A stretch of DNA of 64,000 nt from Megascapheus bottae. Lineage: Eukaryota; Chordata; Mammalia; Rodentia; Geomyidae. The position numbers and the translations under genes are program-made. Under the pieces are notes generated by a model. That model saw only the letters and a program-made list of their open reading frames with translations. It was not told the origin of the DNA and did no database searches. The stretch is taken from positions 39,971,001-40,035,000 of the forward strand of contig JANJXV010000016.1 in the NCBI GenBank assembly GCA_024803745.1, given 5' to 3'. The stretch's first letter is position 1. The number at the start of each line of letters is the position of its first letter. Shown one piece after another: positions 11,822 through 23,599 of this stretch.

Positions 11822-11910
11822 CAGCTGGGCAGGTATGTCAGTGGCAGATGGCATGCCTGTCCTTCACAGGGTCCGGAGTTTGACCCCCAGCACTGCCAAA
11901 TCATATAGCC
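11822..11910 (+). mobile_element. Degenerate ID-like element
   Basis: It retains the ID outline: CAGCTGGGCAGGTATGTCAG (A-box region), GGCATGCCTGTCC, and a B-box-like GGAGTTTGACCCCCAGCAC near 11874-11892. It lacks a right monomer and poly(A), so it looks like an old monomeric ID copy. Confidence 0.55.
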
Positions 11911-12299
11911 TGAAAAGCAATAGAAGCTCAGAAGTAACTGATTTCTGATTCTGAATCTGTCATTATCTATAAAGCTCCTTATATCAGGTATGACATTTTC
12001 CTGTGATTTCTGGCAACAACATCATTAACCTGCAGGCCCCCATGGCCTGGAGACCATGGAAGCAGCCACTTCACTGTGCTGTGTGGCTAAGTTAAGACAA
12101 CCTGGGATAAAAACCACGTTGTGGTGTGTGGAGTTCTCCACTCCCAGTGGATTTACTAGGGCACATAACCCCGAAGATAAGATGGAGAGCATCTCTATTT
12201 CACCTAGCATTCTTGCATTGTGTCTTACCTAGGTAGCTTTCCACACTTAATGCCCTACAGAAAATGACAATTCCCCAGTATTCCTGGATGTGAACATAG

Positions 12300-12405
12300 G
12301 ACAATGGTGAGTTGTGGCCAGCCTAAGAAACATGACAGATGCCTTGTCTCTAAAAGTAAAAGCACATGCCAGGTGCTTGTGCGTCACAACTGTAATCCTA
12401 GCTAT
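12300..12405 (+). mobile_element. Two B1-like SINE scraps in tandem
   Basis: Positions 12318-12352 (GGCCAGCCTAAGAAACATGA to CTTGTCTCTAAAA) match the 3' half of a B1/7SL monomer. At 12366-12405, GCCAGGTGCTTGTGCGTCAC followed by AACTGTAATCCTAGCTA matches the 5' half. The order, 3' half then 5' half, suggests a head-to-tail pair with both outer parts lost. Confidence 0.6.
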
Positions 12406-12409
12406 TTTT

Positions 12410-13180
12410 CAAACTTATTCAGAAATGAAATTGCTTTCAAATGATGTATCTTTCAACAGATCTTAGAAAATGACATTTTACTACGTTTATTGTATAAATA
12501 AGTTTTAAAAAGTTCAAATAATTATGATTTCACTAAACTACAAAAATACCCACTGGGACAGTTTTAAATTTATTCAATTCAATATGCACTGCCTATTTCT
12601 GTATAAATAGCTCTTTTCTAGGAATTGCATGAAAAAATAAACTATTTTTGTTTTGTGGAAATGAGGAATCAAAAATTGCTTTTACACATTGAAAATATCT
12701 GTTTGTCTCTAAACCATGGGTTAGAGGTAGATTTGACAGAGAGATGATAGAAAGATAACAAAATTCATCCCTTTTCCAAAACTCTACACTGGTTATTGCC
12801 AGAAAAACTTTTAAATTACACTTAATTGTACCTAAAAAATGTAGTTACCTCTGAGAAACACATACCCTGATCCAAGTTATGCTTCATTCGATGACTCATA
12901 TGAATCATCATTTGTTCCACAAGATGGAACAGCTTTTTCCAGTATTTTGATGGTGTCCAAGCAATGTATAACTTGCCAAGTTTAAGAAAATTTCATAAGG
13001 ATTTTGATCACATCTCTTCTTTTATAATCAACCAAACCTTCTTAGTCACAGTCACAGTCATTTTAGCATCACACATTATAGTGGCATAGACTCTAAGTGC
13101 TATATTGGGGTTTGAATGCACTGCTGGGCTCAGCTGGTGTATTTAGGTGCTCTTGTCTCATCAATAATCAAATCATGTTA
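12410..13180. other. AT-rich interval, nothing recognised
   Basis: No repeat family or exon is visible. Open frames are all short. Confidence 0.5.
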
Positions 13181-13182
13181 CT

Positions 13183-13234
13183 ATATATATGGATATATAT
13201 ATACATATATATATACATATATATCCATATATAT
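13183..13234. repeat. Perfect 18-bp AT-rich inverted repeat
   Basis: The left arm, ATATATATGGATATATAT (13183-13200), and the right arm, ATATATATCCATATATAT (13217-13234), are exact reverse complements separated by 16 alternating-AT bases. Further TA-type sequence continues to 13242. The whole could extrude as a cruciform. The 66-codon Tyr/Ile-rich frame over it is an artefact. Confidence 0.95.
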
Positions 13235-13904
13235 AGATATAGAATAAAGACTAAGATCATCATTGGAGAAAACTATAACATTTTTGAAAGTAGATGATTT
13301 CTGTTGCTTCACTGCAATTGCTTTCCAATTCTGGAGAGAAAATAAGTCAGGACATAAATGTTATGACTGAGAAATAACAACTGCCTTGTTTTTCTGTAAG
13401 AGGATGGTTCATAGGAGAAATTTGATAGAACTTTTGGCCTCTGGTATTGTGCCTTTCTGAAATCTGAACTGATAGCAAAGTTGCCCAGAAAGCATTTCTA
13501 ATTGTGATTTATTGCTTTATTAAGGCTGGTTAGAAATTGTAGGTAAGCTTTACATCAGTAGACTTTTGCAACTTTCTTACCATAATATAAAGATGTTAGC
13601 TCTGTGGTTTTGTTACTTTTGTGGAATTTTGCACAGATTCTAACATACATCCTTAGTGTCGTTGCAAAGGCTAAATATCAGAAGTCCCTGTGTTACTAGG
13701 TAGGTGAGGTCTCGCCTGCTGGGTGCCTGTGTAGAGGATCCATGCTTAGATGAGGCAATCAAGGATTATCTCAGCAGGGAAATCCATCCTCTCTGATGAT
13801 ATTACTTACAGACCAACAGTGATTGCTTTGGTTAGAGAAGAGTAGGTATCACCCTCTGACTATTGCAAACAGTCCCCCTCTATTGATTCTTAGATCAACA
13901 AGTA

Positions 13905-14240
13905 TTTTTTAATTTATTTTTATGGCATAGGTTAAATTCCATGCAGCAAGTTGTTTCACCATTTCATGTCCATACAGGGCAAGGAATGTACTTGGATCAT
14001 ATTCTGTCTCTTTATACCTCTGCCTTAACTTTCTTCTTCCTCCATTTCTATTTTCCCTTTCTTTTTCTCTAAATGCCCTTCTTTATTTTCATGACCTTTG
14101 TCATTTGTTGTGGTTTGGTTCTCCCTAGCTTTCACAGTTGGAATGGAAGTCTATGGCATTGATGTGGTGGCACGGCAGTCTCTAGTTCCATTCATTTTCC
14201 AATGACATCACCACATTCTCTGAATGACAGAATGACATCA
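13905..14240 (-). mobile_element. Possible old L1 3'UTR, antisense
   Basis: A T-rich start, GGGCAAGGAATGTACTTGGA at 13978-13997 and a following pyrimidine-rich stretch (14020-14100) are arranged like the antisense L1 3'UTRs near 23.8 and 34.8 kb. The similarity is weak and no ORF2 sequence follows. Confidence 0.3.
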
Positions 14241-15521
14241 TGGCTTTCTTCCAAGCACATTTCATAATCTTGTGCTTAAGTCTCAGGTTTCCGTGGTAGC
14301 CTGATCCTGCACTGTGTCATTGACTACCTTGTATTGTCAAGACTAGAGGGGATGGAATGGGTAGGAGATTGGAGTGGGCATTTGCTTGGAAGTAGGCCTT
14401 TCTCTGTAAGTATGTTTAGGGAAGGTTTCAAAATAGTTCCTTTCCCTTCCTCGGCCAGGAAGCATGTATATTAAAACAACTACATTATAACAACTCTCCA
14501 CCATTAAAAACCTATTAACATCACTCAACGTTTTGAAAAAAGTTTTGCTAAGATCAAAAGATATAAAAGAGTAATAAAATTTTAACCTTTCTGAAAACAC
14601 ACTTGGAGATACATCTAAAATCCATTCTTTATAGCATAATATGATTAATTTGAAGACTCTGCAATATGAAAGAGAAGGAAACTGCTTTATTGTCAATGGT
14701 TGTGTTTATTGACCATTTTTTTCCCTGTAGTGAATTTTGAAATCGCTTCATCCATCACAGAGATGCGGGTTATTACTTTTTCACTGGGCCTGTCTTTTGA
14801 ATTAGACAGGGTAAAAAGTGTCCTTTATATTATCTGCTATATTTTTGTCACTTCCATAATGTATTTCTACAGCAAAAAGAAAAATAATAGGATCCATTTT
14901 CACCAAAGGTTTTCCTCTGCTATGGGAGGTTTTTAATGATGTTGAAAAGATATCTCAATAAGAACAGAGTTCTAGCCATAAAGTGTCAAATTTCCACATA
15001 GGCTTTTTGTTTATTCTGTCTTCCTAATAAGGAGTATCTCCCAAAGAAATCAGGACAAATACACTCATGAATAAACATTTCTCTGAAAATTTACTGGGCA
15101 AATAAAACGACAGTTTAATTCTCTATCACTACAGACTCTAATTTCACAGTTTTTTACTTTGTTGATCATAGAAGTTTAGCAGACATTCCCCATTATTTCA
15201 TGTTAATCCTTCTGACTCTAGGCAAAAAAACACAAGTATCTCAAGGGTGCTGATATGCTTGTGATTACATGATAAGGGGAGGGAAATCCTTCAACAATCA
15301 ATATTTTATCTGCATAAATAATGAAATTTAATTTCATAATTTTACATAGATTCATGAACAATAGCCAGTGCAAATTATAGTATACTTAGAAAGTCTTACA
15401 GGACAATATCAATAAAACATTCCATGAATTTCATCCACATCTAATAAATTTGATGCAGCATAAATCCTAGTATGCAATTCCACTCCATTTTCCCATATTA
15501 ACCATGTACATGATGCTTCCT
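14241..15521. other. Unassigned AT-rich interval
   Basis: It holds a 117-codon minus-strand open frame (14343-14696) and a 78-codon plus-strand frame (14700-14936). Neither shows a domain, signal peptide or homologue that I recognise, and the composition is that of the surrounding non-coding DNA. They are not called as genes. Confidence 0.45.
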
Positions 15522-15537
15522 TATATATGCCCCTTTT

Positions 15538-15741
15538 TGTTTTGTTTTGTTTTGTTTCCAGTCCTGGGCTTGAGCTCAGGGCCTGAGCACTGTCCTTGGA
15601 CTTTCTCAAGGCTGGAGCTCTACCACTTGAGCCTCAGCACTACTTCCAGCTTTTTTCTTTGTATGTGGTACCAAGGAATCGAACCAGGGTCTTTGGGCAT
15701 GCAAGGCAAGCACTCTACCACTAGGCCAAACTCCCGGTGCC
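15538..15741 (-). mobile_element. IDL-Geo-type SINE with 16-bp target-site duplication
   Basis: The antisense copy begins with a (TTTTG)n tail (AAAAC-type poly(A) on the element strand), then the right monomer from 15558, and the ID-like left monomer to 15741. It is bounded by TATATATGCCCCTTTT at 15522-15537 and 15742-15757, a perfect match. The intact duplication marks a young insertion. The 86-codon open frame at 15504-15764 is the antisense SINE frame. Confidence 0.97.
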
Positions 15742-15757
15742 TATATATGCCCCTTTT

Positions 15758-16323
15758 AAACTGAAAATTTGACCTTGTTTTTATTTACAACAGCAAAAGA
15801 AATCTTGTCTATTGATGAAATGAAATAAAGGCATTACTCATTTCTATTCTGTTAGCATAATTTTGTTTCTGGATATACCCCCCAAAAAATAAGCTCATAA
15901 CCTTTCAAAGTAATTATAAGAAATGATGGATTGCTATAATGGGGAAATATGCTGATGTTAAACGATCAAAAGCAAAGATGACAATGCAAGCAGGACAACT
16001 GAAAGAGTTCTCTGAAAAAAATCAAAAACAACACAACAATTTTTATACCAAAAAAAAAAATCCCAGTTTATTAAAAGCAGTTTTTATCATTGAAAAATTC
16101 GTTCGAAAATTGAATGGAAGCTAAAGTGGCCAGTAACCAGATTTCATCACAATTATGTACCAGAATAGACATGCATTTAAAAAAGCTATGATAATGTTCA
16201 ATTTTAGAAGAATATGATATATCCAGAATACAACGAGGGTAAAACACTACCGATCTTTTTTTCTAAAAGCCCTCTGATCTTGTGGGTTAGAACTGGCTCG
16301 TTTTCAGTAAGAGCATTTCTCTT
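15758..16323. other. AT-rich interval, nothing recognised
   Basis: Only short open frames occur. An A-run at about 16050-16060 is the main feature. Confidence 0.5.
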
Positions 16324-16500
16324 GGGCCGGGTTGGCCTAGTGGTTAGAGTGCTTGCCTAGCATGCATGAAGACCCAGGTTCGATTCCTCAGTACCACATA
16401 CATAGAAAAAAGCCGGAAGTGGTGCTGAGGCTCAAGTGGTAGAGCTCTAGCCTTGAGAAAACCCAAGGACAATGCTTAGGCCCTGAGCCCAAGCCCAGCA
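16324..16500 (+). mobile_element. IDL-Geo-type SINE lacking a poly(A) tail
   Basis: The left monomer (GGGCCGGGTTGGCCTAGTGG, B box GGTTCGATTCC) and the right monomer (GGAAGTGGTGCTGAGGCTCA) are both present. The 3' end runs from AAGCCCAGCA into unrelated sequence with no poly(A), so the tail was lost or the end is truncated. It lies 0.6 kb from, and inverted to, the copy at 15538-15741. Confidence 0.92.
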
Positions 16501-16763
16501 AGCACCTCAGGCACACATAGGCCCCGCAAACCACTTCTCTAGCCTGCTCTCATTTTCTCAACTGCAGAGCTCTACCTGCTTTAAGGGCCCCGATAAAATG
16601 GACTTTTCTCTTGTCTTAGTCTAAACAGCTCTTATACAGTTGGTTTTTATAATGTATTCTATTATTTCATTATTTTTTAATTATTATATTAGTATTTTTT
16701 TCATGTGTTGCTCTTCTGTGAAGCCTTATTTAAGGAACACACAATGGAGTCTCCAGTGGGAGA

Positions 16764-16965
16764 CCAGGCATGGTGGCATGTGCCTGTAATGCCATCCTCA
16801 CTGGAGGTAGAGGTTCAAGGGTTATGGTCCAAGTCTAGGGTAGATCACTGGGTAAAACCCTATCTGGTAAACAAACAAACAAAAAGGGGGGAGGAGTGTG
16901 GCTGAAATGGTCACGTGTTTGATAAAAGCAAGGCTTACGTTCAAATCCAGTTCCAGGAGTTGGAG
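16764..16965 (+). mobile_element. B1-dID-like composite SINE, old
   Basis: A B1/7SL-like monomer (GACCAGGCATGGTGGCATGT, then GCCTGTAATGCC) runs to an A-rich linker with (AAAC)3 at about 16870-16882. A degenerate ID-like monomer follows (GTGTGGCTGAAATGGTCACG, B-box-like GTTCAAATCC). This linker-joined order is the known B1-dID layout. A purine-only run, (GGGAAA)-like, follows at 16970-17000. Confidence 0.7.
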
Positions 16966-17000
16966 TAGAGAAAGGAAAGGGAAAGGAAGGGAAGGGAATC

Positions 17001-18785
17001 TTCTGGGGTATAAAGTAAAGCCATCCATTTATAAACCAGAATAAAAACAGCTTTATAAGATATTCTCCTGAATATATGAAAAAGTACTGGAAAAATAACA
17101 CTTTTTAAAGATTGCTTAATATGACTGCCTAATGAGTGCTAATTATGGAAAGACTCATTCATGACATAGAGGACATATACTTAACATAACAGTTTCCTGA
17201 ATAAATTCAGGCAGTCAATGACCTGAGATGATGGAAGGGAGAGGTCATGAGCCACACAGAGGGGATTCCCACAGACACAGAAAGTCACCTTTTATTCCAG
17301 TTATTCCTAGCAAGAAAACACCAGACCTCTGACCTGCCCCAGAGAGCCAGGCAATTTAGTTGCTGCTGAACCTAATACCTATACAAAATATGAAATCTGA
17401 CCCTTAAACTATTTTAATTAAAAAGGATGTATAGGAAATTCCAATTCAATACTCGTTGGTTAAAATAGCATATTTAATATCGAGTCATATTTAATATTGT
17501 TTCATAGAATGAATTCAAGTTGAAAAAATTAAAAACTTACATATGTTTTAGAGAAAACATCTTTATGAGATTTTCATTTTATTAAAATTTGACCTAATAA
17601 AATGTTAAAACATATCCTGAAGGTTTATTTGATAAAAATTTGTCCTTAGTTATATGAATACCATTATTAAGATAATTTTTGTTCTCAAAATATATTTACT
17701 ATTACCTCTCTCCTTTTGTGTTATTTTTACTCAGAAGACTCTTCCTTAATTATTAAAATGCATAATTATTTGAACAAGGAATGATCATTGTTTGTCACTG
17801 CAACCTACGTCCTCATTGTTTTTCCGCTATTGTCTTATTCAGAACTTATTATAGTAAACAAAGCTTAATTTCCTATCTAATTTCTGCATCTCCTCTAGGA
17901 AAATAAAATTCCATGAAAGTGTTAAAGATTTTTTAATGTGTAATTATTGGTATTATAATCTGTAATTAGAAGACAATAGAAAACCCTCAGATATATTGTT
18001 GAATAACTAGGAAAAGAAAAAAAAAGAGGAGAGAATCATCAGAAAAGAAACAAGAATAGAAATTCTTCAGTGTGAAGAGAAGAAAATTATTTAGCAAGTA
18101 ATGAGCATATGTCATGAATTAAAGCCATTAGCCACAGGTCTTTGAACCTGAAAAGTAAGCTTTATTTATTTTTTTTTTTATAAAATATTTAACTTTTAAA
18201 ACACAGGCTATTCATGTCACATAAATATCTTCAATTCTAGGTTAGCTGCTATGGTCAGCAGAATTATCCAAGTGTGACTATTAGGAATAATTTAGATACT
18301 GTCACTTATAAGAAAGTCTAAAGGTCTAAGACTCACCATATTAGGATTTTGAGACTTGAATACTTGTAGCTATTTTGCTAATTTCCAAATAGTTCCTCAC
18401 TTCCTGTAATGCAGTTTTATTATAAGTTGTTAGTACTCAATATACAAATAAAAGCAAAATATTTTTTCTCTCAACCAAAAAAAATCCATCAAAAAATAAA
18501 ATGCTTAGTTGACATCAACTCATTTTATAGTAGTAAAATGGTAAATTATCCTCATTAAAATATTCTCAAGGTTCACAAGTCAAATACATAGCACAGTTAA
18601 CTGGCTTTAGAACTGGAGCTTTCCATCTCATAGCTGTTCCCATTTAAGACTCCAACCAAAAAGTCACCAACACAGTGAAAATAAATGGTTAATTGGCACA
18701 ACTTTTAATTTCCCAGAGTCTTTTTCCATTTAGTGATGATGGAAATTCTGGTTATTTTCCTTTGGTTCCTTTCCAGAATTATTAC

Positions 18786-18786
<1 letters not shown>
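17001..18786. other. AT-rich interval without recognised features
   Basis: Long A/T runs occur (for example 18168-18180). No SINE, L1 or exon is seen on either strand. Confidence 0.5.

Positions 18787-18790
<4 letters not shown>

Positions 18791-18820
<30 letters not shown>
18791..18820. repeat. (GT)15 microsatellite
   Basis: An uninterrupted GT tract, followed by a short CACGTG-containing TG-rich tail to 18839. Confidence 0.97.
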
Positions 18821-18822
<2 letters not shown>

Positions 18823-19192
18823 ATGAGCACACGTGTGTATACAAAACATATGTAAAACTCACAAAATTACAGTTTAAGCAAGGGTAATTCCATATTTCTT
18901 TGTTACTTTTAATAGAATAAAAACATGTTAAAATGCCTTAATGTTGCTCTATCTGGCAGAAGTCATGAATTTCATAGAAGTGAGAAGAAAGAAAGCTTTT
19001 CTCTCACAACTCTTTGTTTCAACAAATTCAATGTAGACAATGTTTCTAGTTAACAATTTAACTTTTTCCTTAAAACAGTAATTGAAAAGTAAGCTTTATT
19101 TAAAGAAGCAAAATAGAACTGAAAGTCAGCAAGACAATAAATCTTGAGGAAAACACCAATGGTGATTTTTAATATTTCAAAGGAGGAATCCT

Positions 19193-19420
19193 GGGGCTGG
19201 GAGTTTGGCCTAGTGGTTAAAGTGCTTGCCTAGCATGCATGAAGACCCGGGTTCGATTCCTCGGTACCACATACATAGAAAAAAGCTGGAAGTGGTGCTG
19301 AGGCTCAAGTGGTAGAGCTCTAGCCTTGAGAAAGTCCAAGGACAGTGCTCAGGCCCTGAGCCCAAGACCAGGACTGGCAAAAAAGAAAAAACAAAAAAAA
19401 CAAAAAACAAAAAAAAACAA
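19193..19420 (+). mobile_element. IDL-Geo-type SINE with 15-bp target-site duplication
   Basis: Both monomers are intact: left B box GGTTCGATTCC at about 19250, right monomer from about 19283. A long A-rich tail is interrupted by G and C (19379-19420). It is bounded by CAAAGGAGGAATCCT at 19178-19192 and 19421-19435, a perfect match. Open frames over the element on both strands are artefacts. Confidence 0.97.
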
Positions 19421-19788
19421 CAAAGGAGGAATCCTTGCCACATTCGTAAGTAGCTTGCATGTCTTCCTGTTTGTCATAATGAGGAGTTCAGTGGTAAAAA
19501 CACTGGAATCACCAGCAGAATACAATCTATTATGCTTCATAGTGAACTTAGAATGGGAAAGAAAGAAAGATGATTCATACACGGTGAGATTTGGGGACAA
19601 TCAGGGTTCTTTTAAAAGCCATAGAAAGAAGAGATGTTTAGGCATTGGAAGGAAACAATGGTTCCACTTCTGACTAAGTTGTATCTATCAATCTGTGCAC
19701 ATGGGGCCAGTGGGAAAGCCTAGAAATATAAATCAAAGTCATGTCAGCATTGGTGGCATTTGGCATCATGTGAATGCAAGAAAAAATT

Positions 19789-19820
19789 ATATAATAATAA
19801 TTAATAATAATAATAATAAT
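19789..19820. repeat. (AAT)n microsatellite
   Basis: About ten AAT units with one TTA interruption at 19799-19802. Confidence 0.9.
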
Positions 19821-19821
19821 G

Positions 19822-20785
19822 ACATTGTTCCTTACTGGTTTGTAAGCATTGTACAAGTGTGAGAAACAAACAATGATTTCACAAGATACTTCCAGGCCTT
19901 CAATGTGACAAGGGTCAGAGTAGCCAAGCAGTACTTAGAAAGAAGATAAATTAAAAAATGAATTTTTTGAAAATTCCATTTACCTAGATGTGTTTAAAGA
20001 CAGAAGATAACATCATGTTGGCAGGACAGTGTTTAATTACCTAGAAAGAAAAGACAATGTCTGCTAGGGAAGATGTCCTCCCTGTGTTCAACACTTTTTA
20101 ATGACTGCTATCTTATCTGTGTCAGCTCCTGCTGTAGAGTAAGTTTTTCACAAGGCACATTCTTCCAAAAGCAGTATGTCAAGACATCATTCGTTAGTGT
20201 CTCTAGTTTTTCCTTTGCTTTAGCAAATTTTGGCAGATATATCCCACTTGCAATAATCTGTGAATAGAAAACCACAACAGGACTTCTCTAGTCTAACACT
20301 CTTGGGATAGGAAGGCACAGGAAAGTTGAGAAGGATATTATTCTCCCGGGTTTGACATATCGAAATATTCAATACTTGTGTCTATGATGACATTGGCCCT
20401 GGCTCCAGGATTTGCTAAAGACACAGTGTAAAATCCTGGTTCCCCTTTGACATTTACCTTTCAGATTGGAATTTGTTTTGCAAATTAAAATCCTAGCAAA
20501 CAGGACGTGACTTTTGGTCAAAACTTTCAGACCTGAGGTTTGCACAAACAAGTGATTACTTGGTATTAAAAACTTGAATTCATAAACCACAGTTTAAGAT
20601 GTGTATTTATTTTTAAGCAATATTTTCCATTATTAAAAATACATGTCAGGCTGAACCTGAGAAATGAGCCTTAGGAGTAGTGTTTATTACAAATCTAGAC
20701 ACTCATATTACTTAAAATAATTTTAATCCATAGAAGCTCATCAACCATAAGAGATTTCTGTATTTTTAAAATCCAGCTCTTTGCA
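19822..20785. other. Unassigned interval
   Basis: No repeat or exon is recognised. Small open frames at 20073-20267 (+) and 20369-20590 (-) lack recognisable domains. Confidence 0.45.
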
Positions 20786-21008
20786 GGGTGCCTGTGGCTC
20801 TTGCCTGCAATCCTATCTACTCAGGAGGCTGAGATCTAAGGATCGGGTTCAAAGCCAGCTGGGTCATTAAATTCTGAGGCTTTTATAGTCACCAGAAAAT
20901 CAGAAATGGCACTGTGGCTTAAGTAGTAGAACACTAACCTTGAGCAGAAGAGCTCAGAGACAGTGCTCAGGCCCAGAGCTCAAGCCCCATGACTGACAAA
21001 AAAAAATT
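20786..21008 (+). mobile_element. Composite B1-like plus ID-like SINE
   Basis: A B1-like 5' part (GGTGCCTGTGGCTCTTGCCT, CTACTCAGGAGGCTGAGATC) is followed by a middle segment ending ACCAGAAAATCAGAAATGGC. The second module has A box GTGGCTTAAGTAGTAGAAC and B box GAGCTCAAGCCCC, and ends in a 9-A tail. The last ~100 bases closely resemble the right monomer of IDL-Geo. Confidence 0.9.
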
Positions 21009-21444
21009 TCAACTTGCAACAGAATACTCAAGGACTTGCATGGCACACACGTTTATTCCAATATAGTATATCCAACTAAATCTTCTTATAAATATTCTAT
21101 AATGGTAAATTTACTTATACAAATAAGCCTAATATTCAACATAATATTTTAATTAACTTGTAAACATTCTTTGTTGATCCAATGATTAAAAATCAGAAGT
21201 TTCCCAAAATTATGTGTATTTTACATGCAAAAATAATCTGTATATATGAGCCAGTTAAGTAGTTTAAAAGGCATAGATATAGAAATGTAATTACAAGAGT
21301 ATGCATATTATATTTCATGAGATATACTCATATGGTAAGTATTTCTATAAACATTCAAAATGAAAGAATGGCAAGTATGAGCATTACAGATCAGATTATA
21401 ATAACTAATACATCAAAGACAAAGTGCCTAAAAGAATCTCTCTA

Positions 21445-21644
21445 GGGCCGGGAGTTTGGCCTAGTGGTTAAAGTGCTTGCCTAGCATGCATGAAGACCCG
21501 GGTTTGATTCCTCTGTACCACATACATAGAAAAAAGCCAGAAGTGGTGCTGAGGCTCAAGTGGTAGAGCTCTAGCCTTGAGAAAGTCCAAGGACAGTGCT
21601 CAGGCCCTGAGCTCAAGCCCAGGACTGGCAAAAAAAAAAAAAAA
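21445..21644 (+). mobile_element. IDL-Geo-type SINE with 14-bp target-site duplication
   Basis: A full-length copy with an uninterrupted poly(A) of about 18. AAAGAATCTCTCTA at 21431-21444 repeats exactly at 21645-21658. The intact tail and perfect duplication make it one of the youngest copies here, and a good reference for the family. Confidence 0.97.
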
Positions 21645-21658
21645 AAAGAATCTCTCTA

Positions 21659-22814
21659 CCCAATCAGCTCTCTCTTACTCATGTGGCTGGGTAGTTATTG
21701 ATTATATTACAAAAAATAAATATGCCTGGAGTATTAAAATATATCATAAGACATAACAATAGATGTCATGTTGTCGTGCTGAAATACAGAAATGACTATA
21801 TTCAGACTAATGCCAGAGGGAGCAGGTGTGAATGTTATTTGAATGGGATGTTTAAGAGAACAGAGAAGACATAGAAGAAAATGTGCATAATGGTTACATT
21901 ATAAGATATAATTACAAACTGCAGGATAGAAGGGAGAAAATTTCTGCCCATAATAACTAAGAAAATACTTTGGATTTTAATTCTTCAATTTAGAAAAGTT
22001 GTCTACATGATTCAAACATTTTAAATCTAGATATCAGAAAAGTGTAGTTGGAAGTCTCCATACAATTAGATTAAATTCCAAATCAATAATTGTACATGCC
22101 CAAACTCCCCCTTTTATCATTATTTTCAAATTCCCAGGGGTTTAGGTTTCCAGATACTTCTACTTCGGGGCCCTATGACCACAAGCTTCTCTGCCTTCAC
22201 AGCATTAGTCTGTATATCTATTAAATTTGCTATACAATTATTTAATGTAGAATATTCTGAGTCACAGAATGCAGGTGGGTTTTTAGAGCTCTTGGTTAGC
22301 TTGGCAATGGTGACCTTAAAAGATCTTTTCCCCTGATAGGTATAATCTGTCAACTTAATGGGCATGTCAGAGCAAATTCTCATACATTACCTAATTCCCA
22401 TAAAATGCATGTTCAATAAATCTCATGTTTAAACAACAATGACAAAAAGAAAATGAATCACTCTCCTTATGAAATGAGCTATAGACCATTTTTCTTATCT
22501 TCTAAACTAAAAATACCTAAATGAAACAAAACGTTTAAACATTCTGGTCTTAGGGATCTTGCGATTGTTGCATAATTTAAACCAGTGTAATATATTCTTT
22601 TGTGAGCTCAGGTAACAATTTCTGAGTCAATTCAGTTTAAACTGGCTGATAGGAATCGAAACGTGGAGATAATATGGATTTTCTAAATGCAACCATAGTC
22701 ATTATGAGTCATTTATACAGCATTAAATTCCATTCTTAATTATGTACACTGCTTTCTGGTTTCTTTTTCTTTATATATGCTGGAAAAAATTCCCTTCCAT
22801 AAACTGATAGAAAA
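21659..22814. other. Unassigned AT-rich interval
   Basis: An 85-codon minus-strand open frame (22126-22383) shows no recognisable domain. No repeat is seen. Confidence 0.45.
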
Positions 22815-23260
22815 AGACATTCATACTCAGAAGATTGAAGCTAGACTCTTGTCTTTCACCTTGTAATAATATCGATTCAATGTGGACCAAAAGCCTTAAT
22901 GTAAGATCTGAAACCTTAAAACCCTCACAGGAAGGAAAAGGAGAAACATGAGAATTTATTGGCATAAGCAGGAACTTCCTGAGTAGAATTTCAGAGGTTC
23001 AGCAATTAGGGAAGAGAATTGGCAAATGGGATCGAATCAAAATGAAAAGCTCCACACAGGGAAAGATACAGTTATTCAGCTGAAAAGACAGAATGGAGTA
23101 AGAACACTGGTACCGACACGACTGACCAAGGTCTAATTACCAAAATGCTGAGCAGCCAAAGAGTCAATAATGGAGGCAAGAGGAAGGAGAAAACTACTTA
23201 GCTACTTCTCAGAAGAAGTCATAAAAATGGACCATAGATGCATGTGAGCATTTTTTAAAA
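22815..23260 (+). mobile_element. Old L1 ORF2 fragment
   Basis: The nucleotide order matches a diverged mid-to-late ORF2 segment: a CCTTAATGTAAGATCTGAAA block at 22893-22912, AATTGGCAAATGGGATCGAA at 23019-23038, then CAAGGTCTAATTACCAAAAT near 23128. Frame breaks are frequent, so this is a fossil. Neither the 5' nor the 3' end is present. Confidence 0.75.
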
Positions 23261-23599
23261 ATTTAAACTCCCCAAGCTGTTTAAGATTTTGTTAAGAATG
23301 GTATTTGGAACTCTGTTATGAACTCTACCAAAGATGTCAACTTTCATACTCAATGCAATATGAGTCTGGTAATTGACAATTTGTTGATAGCATCATCTAG
23401 AATCAATGTGTTGATGTCATTCTTTCTGGTGGTTGATGCATTTAATGGGACAGATAAAGAGGAACTCCCTTGACTATCAAGTCCATCTAAAATTCAAACA
23501 AGGCAAAACAGTCTTCATAAATCTAAGTTAAATCATGCATTATTCCCAAGATATGCTTTAATTTTTTTTCAATTTTTATATTAGAAGATGCAGGCTGCA

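Noticed and set aside
13097..13297. 66-codon Tyr/Ile-rich frame
   Set aside because: Translation of the AT inverted repeat.
14343..14936. Adjacent divergent frames of 117 and 78 codons
   Set aside because: No recognisable domains or codon bias; the composition equals the flanking non-coding DNA.
16960..17005. Purine-only run as a regulatory GAGA element
   Set aside because: It is the A/G-rich tail region of the B1-dID copy.
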